Shown: in pieces, positions 27,192 through 36,136 of the stretch
Position numbering within the stretch: position 1 is the first letter of the stretch
Layout of the letters: each line of letters opens with the position of its first letter
From: Microbacterium sp. LWH3-1.2
GTDB lineage: Bacteria > Actinomycetota > Actinomycetes > Actinomycetales > Microbacteriaceae
Direction: 5' to 3'
Assembly: GCF_040675855.1 (NCBI RefSeq)
Contig: NZ_JBEGIK010000001.1
Location: 2,790,001-2,854,000, forward strand
Length of the DNA: 64,000 nucleotides
Notes under the pieces: generated by a model
What the model was told of the DNA's origin: nothing
Databases searched by the model: none
Seen by the model: the letters and a program-made list of their open reading frames with translations, nothing else
Position numbers and translations under genes: made by a program

Positions 27192-29335
27192 GAGGCGACT
27201 CTATTGGCCAGCGCCACCTCGATGGCTTCGGTGTACCACGGGGCCAGCGTGTCGGCGAAGGTGACCGTCAGGTGGTCCTGGTCGCGATAGATGTTCGCCC
27301 CGCCCACCACCGGCGCGCACGTCTCGGTGCCGCAGAAGACGTCGGTGAAGTCGAGCAGAGTGACCGAATCGAGACCGGATGCTGCGGCCCGCAGCGGATC
27401 GTCCTCCACGAGCACATCCGACCGGGCGCCCTCGCACTCCGAGACGTCGCGCGTGCGCAGGCACTTGTTCGGATCCGTCTCCCACACCGGGTTGTCGACC
27501 ACGGTGATCACGGGGATGCCGCGCTCCGTGACCGTGCTCCACGCATCACGGTAGCCGGCCACGGCCGCGTCGTACGACGAGTCGTACCCCGCGGACGAGT
27601 ACGGCGTGGTCGCTATCGCCGCCGTGAAAACGCCGTCGAGGTCGGCGTCGTCGATCGCGTTCTGCACGCGGTCGCGCCACTCGGTGCAGGCGGCGCCGAA
27701 CGCCCCCGGTGTCGACAGCGGCGTCGTGTTCCAGGGGCATGCGCCCTTGAACCAGGTCACCAGCTGCCAGCCGTTCTCGTCGGCCATGCGCTGGAACGTG
27801 GACAGCAGCTGGTAGGCGTGGCTGTCGCCGATGAGCGCGATGCGCGGTGCGTCGGGGTCATCCGAGCCGAAGGTGCATGAGACGGGTCGCGAATCGGTGA
27901 GCTGCACGAAGCAGTCCGGACTCTCGGGCCGGTCGATGCCGGCGAAGCCGGGTGCAGGCAGGATCGTGTCGCCGAAGTCCGCGCCGCCACAGGCGGAGTC
28001 GAGCACGGATGCCGCACCGAAGCACTCCGGCGGGTTCTGCTGCAGCTCGGCGATGTCGCGCGTGCCCTGGTTGTACAACGGCGCGTTGACGAACCACGCG
28101 GAGGCCGCGACGAGTCCCACCACGACCATCGCCGCGAGCGACGACCACAGCGTCACGCGGGCGGGCCGCGAGGTGAGCACCTTCCAGCCCCGGGCCGGAT
28201 CCTCCACGAACCGCTTCGTGAGCCACCCGAGCACGAAGCACAAAACCAGGAGCGCCACGCGATGGTAGATCGTGAGGCCCCAGAACGGCACCGAGGGCGC
28301 GATGACGATCAACGGCCAGTGCCAGAGATACAGCGAGTACGAGATGTCTCCGACGAACTGCGCCGGACGGATCGCGAGGACGCGCGTCGGGTACCACCAG
28401 CGTGCGGTGTTCGACGCAGCGATGACCGCGGCCGCGCCTAAGGTCGGCAGCGCGGCCATGTAACCGGGGAACGGCGTCTGACCGTCGAACGTGAAGGCGA
28501 CGTACAGAAGCAGCAGGATGCCGCCCCAGCCGAGCACGAAGCTGCCGATCGCGTGACGTATGCGCAGCACCGGCACCAGCGCGATGAGGGCTCCGACTCC
28601 GAATTGCCACATTCGGCCGAATGTGACGAAGTAGGCGGGCGCCGGATTCGTGATCGTGAAGACGACGCAGAACACGAAGGAGACCACGGTCACGATGCCG
28701 AGGGCCATGATGATCGTCCGCCGACGCGCGCCGCGGAAGAACTTCACGCCGATCCACGCGGCCAGCAGCATGATGAGCGGCCACATCACGTAGAACTGCT
28801 CTTCCAGCGACAGGGACCAGTAGTGCTGCACCGTGGTGGGCGAACCGGAGTGGTTGAGGTAGTCGGCGGAATTGAGAGCCAGGTACCAGTTCTCGACGTA
28901 GAACGTCGACGCCAGGATCTCGCGCACCTCGTTTGGCAATGCCGACGTGGGCATGAGGTAGGGCGACATCACGACGACCGCGCAGAAGAGCAGGACGAGG
29001 AGGGACGCAGGGAGAAGGCGTCGTGCGCGGCGCGCCCAGAACTGGCCCAGCCGCACCGTGCCGGTCGCTGTGAGCTCGCGCATCAGGTGCGCCGTGATGA
29101 GGAAGCCCGAGATCACGAAGAAGATGTCGACGCCGATGTAACCGCCGGTGAGCCGGCCGGGCCAGAAGTGGTAGAGCACGACGCACAGGACGGCGATCGC
29201 GCGCAGGCCCTGCACGTGCGGGATGAAGCGCGAGGGCTCCGCGTGTTCGGGTGAGCGATCGCGGGGCTCGCGGGTCACGGTCTTGGCGGGAGCGCCCAGA
29301 TGCTGCGGTCCGAGGTCGTGATCGGCGGAAGGCAC
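27188..29335 (-). CDS. Membrane O-acyltransferase with C-terminal SGNH domain (OafA/YrhL type)
   Basis: 715 aa. An N-terminal acyltransferase-3 domain (about residues 35-400, some 10 membrane segments, RFIPHVQGLRAIAVLCVVLYHFWPG and VDIFFVISGFLIT) is followed by one more membrane segment and an extracellular SGNH domain (RIALIGDSHAYQLLSTF; catalytic D and H probably in YRDQDHLT). It would O-acetylate a cell-surface polysaccharide or peptidoglycan. The GTG start follows TAACGT by 6 nt, so it is probably leaderless. Operon with the gamma-carbonic anhydrase gene. Confidence 0.92.
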   Translation of the reverse strand: MPSADHDLGPQHLGAPAKTVTREPRDRSPEHAEPSRFIPHVQGLRAIAVLCVVLYHFWPGRLTGGYIGVDIFFVISGFLITAHLMRELTATGTVRLGQFWARRARRLLPASLLVLLFCAVVVMSPYLMPTSALPNEVREILASTFYVENWYLALNSADYLNHSGSPTTVQHYWSLSLEEQFYVMWPLIMLLAAWIGVKFFRGARRRTIIMALGIVTVVSFVFCVVFTITNPAPAYFVTFGRMWQFGVGALIALVPVLRIRHAIGSFVLGWGGILLLLYVAFTFDGQTPFPGYMAALPTLGAAAVIAASNTARWWYPTRVLAIRPAQFVGDISYSLYLWHWPLIVIAPSVPFWGLTIYHRVALLVLCFVLGWLTKRFVEDPARGWKVLTSRPARVTLWSSLAAMVVVGLVAASAWFVNAPLYNQGTRDIAELQQNPPECFGAASVLDSACGGADFGDTILPAPGFAGIDRPESPDCFVQLTDSRPVSCTFGSDDPDAPRIALIGDSHAYQLLSTFQRMADENGWQLVTWFKGACPWNTTPLSTPGAFGAACTEWRDRVQNAIDDADLDGVFTAAIATTPYSSAGYDSSYDAAVAGYRDAWSTVTERGIPVITVVDNPVWETDPNKCLRTRDVSECEGARSDVLVEDDPLRAAASGLDSVTLLDFTDVFCGTETCAPVVGGANIYRDQDHLTVTFADTLAPWYTEAIEVALANRVAS

Positions 29336-29414
29336 GAATCGACGTTAGCCGCTGTCGCGCGGCTCGCCCGCACGGACGGCGCGGATTCCCCGGTTTAGCC
29401 CAGCCTTCTCTTGC

Positions 29415-29442
29415 TTGCGGAATGACTCCTCGTGAGTAGCGT
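29415..29442 (+). promoter_or_regulatory. Promoter of dps
   Basis: -35 TTGCGG (29415-29420) and -10 TAGCGT (29437-29442) with a 16-bp spacer, about 60 bp before the dps start. No clear stress-factor consensus is visible. Confidence 0.5.
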
Positions 29443-29503
29443 TGCAGTCACTGGAGGAAGACCGCTGAGCTGAGCGACCCTCCGAACGATGGAGGCGAGA
29501 GAC

Positions 29504-29986
29504 ATGACGAACACCCAGACCACCCCCGCTACCGCAGCGAACCCCGACGTCGCCGCCGCGACGGCGCAGTTCCTCACCCCCGTTGTCCTGGGCCTTCAGG
29601 CGCTGGCCGTGAACGGAAAGCAGGCGCACTGGAACGTGCGGGGCGCGAACTTCATCGCCATCCACGAACTGCTGGACTCGGTGGTGCTCCACGCACAGGC
29701 CGGCGCCGACCAGGCGGCTGAGCGCATCGTGGCCCTCGGACTCCCGATCGACGCCCGTGTCGGAACGGTCGCGCAGAAGACCTCTACGGCGGTCCCTGCA
29801 GGCTTCACCCAGTGGGACGCGCTGATCCGCAACGTGATCTCCGACATGGACACCGCCATCGCCGACACGCAGGCCGCGATCGACGGGCTCGACGAGTTCG
29901 ACCTCACGAGCCAGGACATCGCGATCGGCATCAAGGAGTCGCTCGAGAAGGACCGCTGGTTCCTCTTCGCGCACCTCGCCGAGTGA
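29504..29986 (+). CDS. dps: Dps-type DNA-binding ferritin
   Basis: 160 aa. Stores iron and shields DNA during starvation and oxidative stress as a dodecamer. The ferroxidase-site pattern is present: NGKQAHWNVRGANFIAIHELLDSVVLHAQAGADQAAERI, with H, H, D and E in the usual register. The ATG at 29504 is preceded by GGAGGCGAGA; an ATG five codons upstream is less well placed. The gene stands alone and ends in a long palindrome. Confidence 0.93.
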   Translation: MTNTQTTPATAANPDVAAATAQFLTPVVLGLQALAVNGKQAHWNVRGANFIAIHELLDSVVLHAQAGADQAAERIVALGLPIDARVGTVAQKTSTAVPAGFTQWDALIRNVISDMDTAIADTQAAIDGLDEFDLTSQDIAIGIKESLEKDRWFLFAHLAE

Positions 29987-29994
29987 TGCCTGTC

Positions 29995-30090
29995 CTCGCT
30001 CGTTGAGCGAGCCCGCGCGTCGAAACGCCCTCAACCTCATCACGAGGCTGAGGGCGTTTCGACGCGCTCGTGCCTCGCTGACGGAACGAG
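29995..30090. repeat. 96-bp imperfect palindrome between convergent genes
   Basis: The core stem pairs 30015-30038 with 30044-30067: 24 bp with one mismatch around the loop ATCAC. Outside it CTCGTT pairs with AACGAG. The left flank also holds its own CTCGCTC-GTT-GAGCGAG hairpin. It probably terminates dps and the convergent response regulator. The CGTTGAGCGAG and TCGAAACGC words suggest a copy of a dispersed intergenic repeat of this group (inference). Confidence 0.7.
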
Positions 30091-30099
30091 CGGCGGGCG

Positions 30100-30792
30100 T
30101 CACGGATGCTGCAGAAAGGCGAGCACTGCCAGGACCCTGCGATGCTCGGTGCCCGACTCTTCAAGACCGAGCTTCGCGAAGATGGCGCTGATGTTCTTCT
30201 CCACCGCTCCGACGCCGATGAACAGCCGTTGCGCGATGCTCGCGTTGCTGCGTCCCTCCGCCATGAGGGTGAGCACGTCGCGTTCGCGCGGTGTGAGCGT
30301 GGAGAGCGGATCGGGTCGCGCTGAGAGCAGCCCCTGCACGACGAGTGGATCGAGCACCGTCCCGCGCTCGCGGACACGGCGGACGGCATCCGTGAATTCT
30401 TCCAGGGATGTGACGCGGTCCTTCAGGAGGTAGCCGACGCCGCCCTCTCCGCCCGCGAGAAGCTCCTTCGCGTAGACCCCCTCGACGTACTGGCTGAGCA
30501 CGAGGATTCCGACGGCGGGAAGCGCGGCGCGCACTGCCAGGGCCGCGCGGATGCCCTCGTCGCGGAAGCCCGGGGGCAGGCGGACGTCGAGGATCGCAAC
30601 GTCGGCCCGGGCTTCACGAACGCGGCCCACCACATCCTCGGCGTCGCCCCAGGCGCCGGCCGTCGTGTATCCGGCCTCGTCGAACAGCCGGACGAGCCCC
30701 TCCCGCAGGAGGACGGAGTCCTCGAACAGGACGACGCGCAGCGGCGCGGAATCGGACGAGGCGGACATCCCCTCAGGATAGGCGCGTGTCAC
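30100..30792 (-). CDS. NarL-family response regulator
   Basis: 230 aa from a GTG overlapping the kinase stop by 4 bp. Receiver domain with Asp69 (VAILDVRLP), acidic pair E24-D25 (VVLFEDS), and a LuxR helix-turn-helix at the C-terminus (TPRERDVLTLMAEGRSNASIAQRLF). The alternative ATG at 30768 (MSASSDSAP) also works but has GAGGGG directly against it. Partner of the kinase at 30789; the target genes are unknown. Confidence 0.9.
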   Translation of the reverse strand: MTRAYPEGMSASSDSAPLRVVLFEDSVLLREGLVRLFDEAGYTTAGAWGDAEDVVGRVREARADVAILDVRLPPGFRDEGIRAALAVRAALPAVGILVLSQYVEGVYAKELLAGGEGGVGYLLKDRVTSLEEFTDAVRRVRERGTVLDPLVVQGLLSARPDPLSTLTPRERDVLTLMAEGRSNASIAQRLFIGVGAVEKNISAIFAKLGLEESGTEHRRVLAVLAFLQHP

Positions 30793-32195
30793 GGCGCGAC
30801 CGTAAGAGGGATGTGGGCTCCGACCGACGTCGGCCCGCCGACCGGGCTCGTCACGACCAGCACTCCGCGGAGCCCGGCGACCCGCTCGTGCAGGCCCTCG
30901 AGCCCGTGGCCCGGCGTGATCGCCGCGCCCCCGCCGCCGTTGTCCACGACCCAGACGTCGAGGTGCGTCGCCGTCCCGGCCGCACTGCGACGCAATGAGG
31001 CGCGCAGGGTCGCCGCGGTGGCTCCGGAGTGCTTGACGGCGTTCGTCATGAGCTCGGCGACCACGAAGTAGACGGTGCGCGCCGCCTCCTGGCTGACGGC
31101 GCGGTCGATCGAGGGGTCGACGTCGACTTGCACCCACAGCGGCGACGCGGTCGCCACGGCGTCCAGGGCGGCAGCGAGACCGCGGTCCTGCAGCAGCGGC
31201 GGTGCGACCCCGCTGGACAGCGCCCGCAGCTCATCCAGCGCCGCCTTCGCGTGACCTCGCGCCTCCCGCGCGAGGTCGGCGGCAGCATCCGTGTCTCCGG
31301 ACTCGGCGCGCCGCTCCAGCGCGGCGAGGTCCATCTGCAGCCGCACCAGGCGCTGCTGCGGGCCGTCGTGGATGTCGCGCTCGAGGCGACGCAGTGCGAG
31401 GTCCTCGGCGTGCACCGCGGCGCCGCGCGCCGCGGCTTCGGCGCGGACCTCGGCGGCCAGCTCGTCCGACTCCCACCGGCCGAGCATGCCCTTCGCGATC
31501 GCGTGGTGGCCGCGCGCGAGGGCGCCGAGCACCCACGGCATCGTGAAGGTGAAGACGATTCCGGCGATGAGATAGAGCGCGACCTCCACGGCCCAGCTCG
31601 ACCAGCCGCCGAAGAGCCACGGTATGAAGTCTGCGACGTAGTGCCCCCACTCCCCACCCGAGCCGTCGGCATTCCAGCTGCGAGGCAGGAAGAGCCCCCA
31701 GAACCAGTAGGTGAGACCGCCGAGGCCGACGCTCAGCCATACGACCGTGAGGGTGAACGAGATGGTGCTGACGATCGGGTTCACGATCATGCCGTGCACG
31801 AGGTACAGCCAATAGTGCGCATTGCGGATCGGGCGGGTCAGCGTCATCCAGAAGCCCGTCGTCTCCGGCTTGTCGCGATTCCACTCCGGCTCGGGGATCT
31901 CGGTCTGGCCGGTCAGCAGGAGGAGGAACCTGTCGACGACGCCGAAGCCGCGCGCGATGAGCAGCGTCAGCACGATGAGCGGCAGCCCGATCACGAGGAT
32001 CAGCAACCCGACGCCCGTCCAGAACAGGGAGGCGAGCACGCTCACCGACACCATCGCGAGGACGAACACCGCGAGCAGGTACAACGCACTTCCGGGGGTG
32101 CGGACCCACGCCTGCCCGTAGGACGTCCAGAACCCGGAGGCAGGGCGGGACGCGACGGGTTGGAGCGGAGCCGGCTCAGTGGTGGCGGCGGTCAT
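30789..32195 (-). CDS. Sensor histidine kinase (HisKA_3 type)
   Basis: 468 aa. About five hydrophobic segments in the first 235 residues form a membrane sensor region (DUF-like SensDomain). The HisKA_3 phospho-acceptor is His276 in RDIHDGPQQR, followed by an HATPase domain with the N box in AELMTNAVKHSG and G boxes DNGGGG and GHGLEGLHERV. It phosphorylates the regulator encoded next (4-bp overlap). No extracellular ligand domain is obvious, so the signal is probably membrane-linked. A GAGGGAG ribosome site precedes the ATG. Confidence 0.92.
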   Translation of the reverse strand: MTAATTEPAPLQPVASRPASGFWTSYGQAWVRTPGSALYLLAVFVLAMVSVSVLASLFWTGVGLLILVIGLPLIVLTLLIARGFGVVDRFLLLLTGQTEIPEPEWNRDKPETTGFWMTLTRPIRNAHYWLYLVHGMIVNPIVSTISFTLTVVWLSVGLGGLTYWFWGLFLPRSWNADGSGGEWGHYVADFIPWLFGGWSSWAVEVALYLIAGIVFTFTMPWVLGALARGHHAIAKGMLGRWESDELAAEVRAEAAARGAAVHAEDLALRRLERDIHDGPQQRLVRLQMDLAALERRAESGDTDAAADLAREARGHAKAALDELRALSSGVAPPLLQDRGLAAALDAVATASPLWVQVDVDPSIDRAVSQEAARTVYFVVAELMTNAVKHSGATAATLRASLRRSAAGTATHLDVWVVDNGGGGAAITPGHGLEGLHERVAGLRGVLVVTSPVGGPTSVGAHIPLTVAP

Positions 32196-32275
32196 CGGTG
32201 TCTCCCTCGGAACTCATGTTCCCAGCTTCGCGACGCCGACGACGGCGCGGCATCCGATGTGCTCCCAGACCGATA

Positions 32276-32291
32276 CGGGGGCAGACCCCCG
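32276..32291 (-). terminator. Small hairpin after the amidohydrolase gene
   Basis: CGGGGG / CCCCCG around a 4-nt loop, 15 bp past the amidohydrolase stop. A weak terminator candidate. Confidence 0.4.
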
Positions 32292-32305
32292 CAGAGGCCC
32301 GCGCC

Positions 32306-33811
32306 TCAGTCCACGTGGGTGAGGCGTCCCGCCAGCATCGTCGCGGCCACCTTCATCCCGCGCAGCGCCGGCTCGCCGACGGCGAGGGGGTCGTGCTCGC
32401 AGATCGCGAGGTCGGCGGCGTCGCCGGGATCGATGCGCGCGGGCTCGGCGGAGCCGTCCCGCGTCGAGGCGGCCAGCGCCGTCGCGGCGTCGACGCGCTG
32501 CGCCGGCTGCCACGGCTCCCGGCCCCCGCGGGTGCGGAACACGGCGGCCGCCATCGCCGCCCACGGATCGAGCGGCGAGACGGGCGCATCGGAGCCGAAG
32601 AGCAGGTTCGCACCCGTATCGGCGAGAGCCCGCAGCGGATACGGCTGCGCGGTCTGACCCGCCCATACGGTGTCGGTCAGGTCGCGGTCGTCGAGGGCAT
32701 GTTCGGGCTGGACGCTCGCGCCGATCCCCAGCCGCGCGAACCGCGGGATGTCGGCGTGGGCGACGAGCTGCGCGTGCTCGATGGTGCCCCATGCGCCCGT
32801 CGCGGCGAAGGCATCGAGCGCGTGCGAGTTCGCGACGTCGCCGATCGCGTGGATCGCCGATGCGATGCCCGCCGCCGTGGCCCGCGTCATGAGGTCGACG
32901 AGCGTCGCGAGGTCGACCGTGATCAGGCCGTGGTTGTGCGGATCGTCCGGATATGCGTGGGAGCACGCGGCGGTGCGGGTGCCGAGCGAGCCATCGGTGA
33001 TCACCTTGAGGGGGCCGACGCGGACGAGATCGGATGCTGCGCCCTTGACCGCGTCCCCCGTCTGGAGTCCGTCGGCGATGGCCCGGTCGAGGAATTGTGG
33101 GTAGATCCCGAAGGAGACCCGCAGGGCGTCGAACCCGGCGGCGAGCCGCCGCGCCCACGCGTGCTCGTTCCACGACATGTCGAGATCGACGATCCCCACG
33201 ACGCCGCGGGATGCCGCATCCTGCGCCATGCGCGTCACGAGCGGATCGGACACCGACGCGTCGACGTCGTTGAGGCGGCGCGAGATCTCGAACGCCGGCT
33301 CCTCACGGAGGAGGCCGGACCCGTCCGGCTCGAACCCCTCGCGGCGCAGGGCCGCCGAGTTCAGCCACACGCTGTGCACGTCGGCGTTGATGAGGTAGGT
33401 CGGAATCTCGCCTGTCGCGGCATCCAGGAGGGCGAGGTCGGGCGTGTCGGCCCAGAAGGCGTCCCGGAAGCCGGTGCCCACGCGGCGTCCGTCGGGCAGT
33501 GCCTCGGCCACGGCCATGAGCGCCGCCGCGTGCGCCGCCGACGCCGCCTCTCCGAGGGCGACCCGCTGGGCGGAGAGCGCCCACTGCACGATGTGGACGT
33601 GGTGGTCCCAGAGACCGGGGATGACCCACCCGCCGTCGGCGTCCAGCACGTGCCCGTGACGCGGCAGCGCCCCCGCGGGCGCGATGTCGACCACGAGCCC
33701 CTCGGCGAGGTGCACGTCGACCGGGTCAGCGCCGAACGGATCGGTGCGGTCGGAACCGGTGAGCCGCGCGTTCGCGATGACGTCGAGGGCTTCGCCGCGT
33801 GTGGCCGTCAC
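32306..33811 (-). CDS. Amidohydrolase (YtcJ-like, metal-dependent)
   Basis: 501 aa. TIM-barrel amidohydrolase with the metal motif HxH in WDHHVHIVQW, histidines in VITDGSLGTRTAACSH, IHAIGDVANSHAL and GTIEHAQLVAH, and the Asp in LLFGSDAPVSPLDPW. The flanking beta-sandwich includes DAADLAICEHDPLAVG. YtcJ-like enzymes hydrolyse amide or N-formyl bonds; the substrate is unknown. The start overlaps the PaiB-like gene by 4 bp. Confidence 0.88.
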   Translation of the reverse strand: MTATRGEALDVIANARLTGSDRTDPFGADPVDVHLAEGLVVDIAPAGALPRHGHVLDADGGWVIPGLWDHHVHIVQWALSAQRVALGEAASAAHAAALMAVAEALPDGRRVGTGFRDAFWADTPDLALLDAATGEIPTYLINADVHSVWLNSAALRREGFEPDGSGLLREEPAFEISRRLNDVDASVSDPLVTRMAQDAASRGVVGIVDLDMSWNEHAWARRLAAGFDALRVSFGIYPQFLDRAIADGLQTGDAVKGAASDLVRVGPLKVITDGSLGTRTAACSHAYPDDPHNHGLITVDLATLVDLMTRATAAGIASAIHAIGDVANSHALDAFAATGAWGTIEHAQLVAHADIPRFARLGIGASVQPEHALDDRDLTDTVWAGQTAQPYPLRALADTGANLLFGSDAPVSPLDPWAAMAAAVFRTRGGREPWQPAQRVDAATALAASTRDGSAEPARIDPGDAADLAICEHDPLAVGEPALRGMKVAATMLAGRLTHVD

Positions 33812-34464
33812 CGGGCGGCCTTGCGGGTCTCGAGATCGCGGCGCATCTCGGCCGCCAGCCGCGGATCGGCGTAGGGGCTCGTGCCGGACTCGAGTTCCAC
33901 GAGGACGGTCTCGACCGTCTCATCGGGCTTGTTCTGGCTCAGCTTGCGCTTGCCGACGACCTTGGTCGGCGTGAGCCGGAAGCCGACCGTGCCCTTCTCG
34001 AGCCTGCGCACGTACTCCGGATCGTTCGGTGGCTCCCACATGAGGCGCGGCTGCGGCAGGCCGCTCTCGAAGCGCGCGACGAGGCGCTCGAGCACCTGGA
34101 GGTTCTCCTCCGGGCTCAGCAGCTCGGGGACGCCGGTCAGGTGCGCCGTCACGAAGTTCCACGTCGGCACGCTGGGGACGTCGCCGTACCACCCCGGCGA
34201 GATGTATCCATGCGGGCCCTGCACCACCACGAGCAGCTCACGCTCTCCGAGACCGTGGATGAGGTCGTCGGGCTTGCCGACGTGCCCCACGATCGTGAGA
34301 TCATCGCGATCCCCGTGGTGGACGTCACTGTCCAGCAGCACGGCGTAGTGCGACGCGACCAGCCCGGTGTCGGTCGACGAGACGATCGTGACCCACGGAT
34401 TCTGCTCGATGAGCCGGCGGATCTCGCCGGCATCCGACATCGCGAAGCTCGGGTTCTGACGCAT
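33808..34464 (-). CDS. PaiB-family FMN-binding protein / negative regulator
   Basis: 218 aa. It matches the PaiB (FMN-binding split-barrel) family, with SHYAVLLD, VVQGPHGYISPGWYG, VPTWNFVTAHLTG and the C-terminal IxxFRLTPTKVVGKRKLSQNKP pattern. In Bacillus, PaiB is reported to repress sporulation and protease genes, but no DNA-binding domain is visible here; a flavin-dependent enzyme or sensor is equally possible. TAGGCT ends 6 nt before the ATG (leaderless). Operon with the amidohydrolase. Confidence 0.88.
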   Translation of the reverse strand: MRQNPSFAMSDAGEIRRLIEQNPWVTIVSSTDTGLVASHYAVLLDSDVHHGDRDDLTIVGHVGKPDDLIHGLGERELLVVVQGPHGYISPGWYGDVPSVPTWNFVTAHLTGVPELLSPEENLQVLERLVARFESGLPQPRLMWEPPNDPEYVRRLEKGTVGFRLTPTKVVGKRKLSQNKPDETVETVLVELESGTSPYADPRLAAEMRRDLETRKAAR

Positions 34465-34504
34465 GCGCCCAGCCTATTCGCGGGTTCGGGCCCCGGCGGC
34501 ACCG

Positions 34505-35503
34505 TCAGGCCTGGCAGAACGGGCACCAGTAGAGCTTCCGCCCCGCGGCCTCCTCGACCACGATCGCGGTGCCGCACACCCGGCACGGGAGACCCGCGCG
34601 GTGGTAGACCCAGTGGCGGTCGTCGCGACTGGCCATCGCCGCACGATACGCCTCGGGGTCGAGGTCGTCCATCGTCATCATCTGGCCGGTCTCGACGCCG
34701 ATCGCCAGGAGTCGCACCCAGTCCCGCCAGATGTCGCGGACGACCTCCTCGGGGACGTCGCGCCCCGGCGTGTGGGGGTTCTGGCGCGCCCGGAACAGCA
34801 GCTCGGCGCGGTACACGTTGCCGATGCCGCTCACCACGTTCTGGTCCATGAGCAGCAGGCCGATGGAGGTCGGCTTGCGACGCACGACCGACGTGAACCG
34901 CTCCTCCCCCTCCACGACGTCATCGACCAGCGGGTCCGGTCCGAGCTTCGCGATGGTCGCGGCGACCTCTTCCGGCGTCTGCAGCTCGCAGGCCGTCGGG
35001 CCGCGCAGGTCGGCACACGTCACCTCCGTGAGCAGGCGGAGCCGCACCTGACCGACCACGGGCGGCGGCCACTCGTCCCCCTCGTCGGCGAGCCCGGTGG
35101 TCTGCTCCGACATGCGCACGTGGACGCGCGTGCGGCGGGGGGCTCCGATCGAGGTCAGCGAGTTCTCGCCGGCGGTGTCGAGGATCGGGTCATCGAGGTC
35201 GGCGCCTCGCTGGTTCGTCTGGCCCATGCGCCCGTTGGCCGATGCGATGGTCGGATCCACGAGGATCTCGCCCGCGAAGTCCCACGCACCGTACATGCCG
35301 AGGTGCACGCGCAGCCACCAGTCGTCGTCGAACTCGAGGAACATCTGCTTGCCGACGGCCCGTACCGACGTCGCGGTGCGCCCGCTCAGGATCGCGGAGC
35401 CCTCGACGAAGCGTCCCTGCGGGCTCGACGCCGCGACGGAGCGGCCGACGAAGTTGCGGTCGAACTGGCGGGCGATGCGATGGACGGAATGCCCCTCCGG
35501 CAC
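34505..35503 (-). CDS. nei: DNA glycosylase/AP lyase of the Fpg/Nei family (Nei2-like)
   Basis: 332 aa from a GTG. Excises oxidised bases and cleaves AP sites. The N-terminal catalytic Pro2-Glu3 is in PEGHSVHRIA, characteristic of the actinobacterial Nei group rather than Fpg. The H2TH region is LLLMDQNVVSGIGNVYRAELLF; the zinc finger is CRVCG with CPFC at the C-terminus. It has an unusually long loop (about residues 90-135). Read directly after rpiB with 3 bp between. Confidence 0.93.
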   Translation of the reverse strand: MPEGHSVHRIARQFDRNFVGRSVAASSPQGRFVEGSAILSGRTATSVRAVGKQMFLEFDDDWWLRVHLGMYGAWDFAGEILVDPTIASANGRMGQTNQRGADLDDPILDTAGENSLTSIGAPRRTRVHVRMSEQTTGLADEGDEWPPPVVGQVRLRLLTEVTCADLRGPTACELQTPEEVAATIAKLGPDPLVDDVVEGEERFTSVVRRKPTSIGLLLMDQNVVSGIGNVYRAELLFRARQNPHTPGRDVPEEVVRDIWRDWVRLLAIGVETGQMMTMDDLDPEAYRAAMASRDDRHWVYHRAGLPCRVCGTAIVVEEAAGRKLYWCPFCQA

Positions 35504-35506
35504 GGC

Positions 35507-36052
35507 TCAGCCGGCTTCGGGGTCGAATGAGCTGTCGTCGGCGGCGAGGACGTCGGGCTGCCCGGCGACAGCTCGCGGGTCGGGCTCGAGGGTGCCGTCC
35601 TCCTCATAGGCGGCGAGCTGGGCGATGCGGCGCGCATGGCGCTCCTCGCCGGAGAACGGCGTCGCGATGAAGCGGTCGATGAAGCTCGCGGCCTCTTCGA
35701 ACGTGTGCTGGCGTGCACCGATCGCGATGACGTTCGCGTCGTTGTGCTCGCGAGCGAGCTCCGCCGTGGCGATGCTCCACGCGAGTGCGGCGCGCACGCC
35801 CACGACCTTGTTCGCGGCGATCTGCTCGCCGTTGCCCGAGCCGCCGAAGACGACGCCGAGCGCCTCGATGCCGGCGGCCTGGTCGCGCACGACGGCCTGG
35901 GCCGCGCGGATGCAGAACGCCGGGTAGTCATCGAGCGGGTCGTATTCGATCGGGCCGTGGTCGACGACCTCGTGGCCTGCGGCCGCGAGATGGTGCTGCA
36001 GCTGCGTCGAGAACTCGAGGCCGGCGTGGTCGGTCGCGATGTGGATGCGCAT
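35507..36052 (-). CDS. rpiB: Ribose-5-phosphate isomerase B
   Basis: 181 aa. Interconverts ribose 5-phosphate and ribulose 5-phosphate. RpiB marks: IATDHAGLEF at the start and VVFGGSGNGEQIAANKVVGVRAALAW, where Ser or Thr replaces the catalytic Cys as in actinobacterial enzymes. ANVIAIGARQHT follows. The last 25 residues are an acidic extension. TAGGAT ends 7 nt before the ATG: leaderless. First gene of rpiB-nei. Confidence 0.93.
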   Translation of the reverse strand: MRIHIATDHAGLEFSTQLQHHLAAAGHEVVDHGPIEYDPLDDYPAFCIRAAQAVVRDQAAGIEALGVVFGGSGNGEQIAANKVVGVRAALAWSIATAELAREHNDANVIAIGARQHTFEEAASFIDRFIATPFSGEERHARRIAQLAAYEEDGTLEPDPRAVAGQPDVLAADDSSFDPEAG

Positions 36053-36093
36053 GGGCTCAATCCTAGAGAGGGCTGGTGGAGGGGGAAGAAGGA

Positions 36094-36109
36094 TGCTGCG
36101 GCCGCAGCA
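36094..36109. repeat. 16-bp perfect palindrome between hemH and rpiB
   Basis: TGCTGCGGCCGCAGCA, joined to a GGATGC word (36091-36096). It lies 28 bp after the hemH stop and upstream of the rpiB promoter. Likely a hemH terminator. Confidence 0.5.
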
Positions 36110-36136
36110 CGCGGTCCGCTCAGGCAGTTCGCTCGC

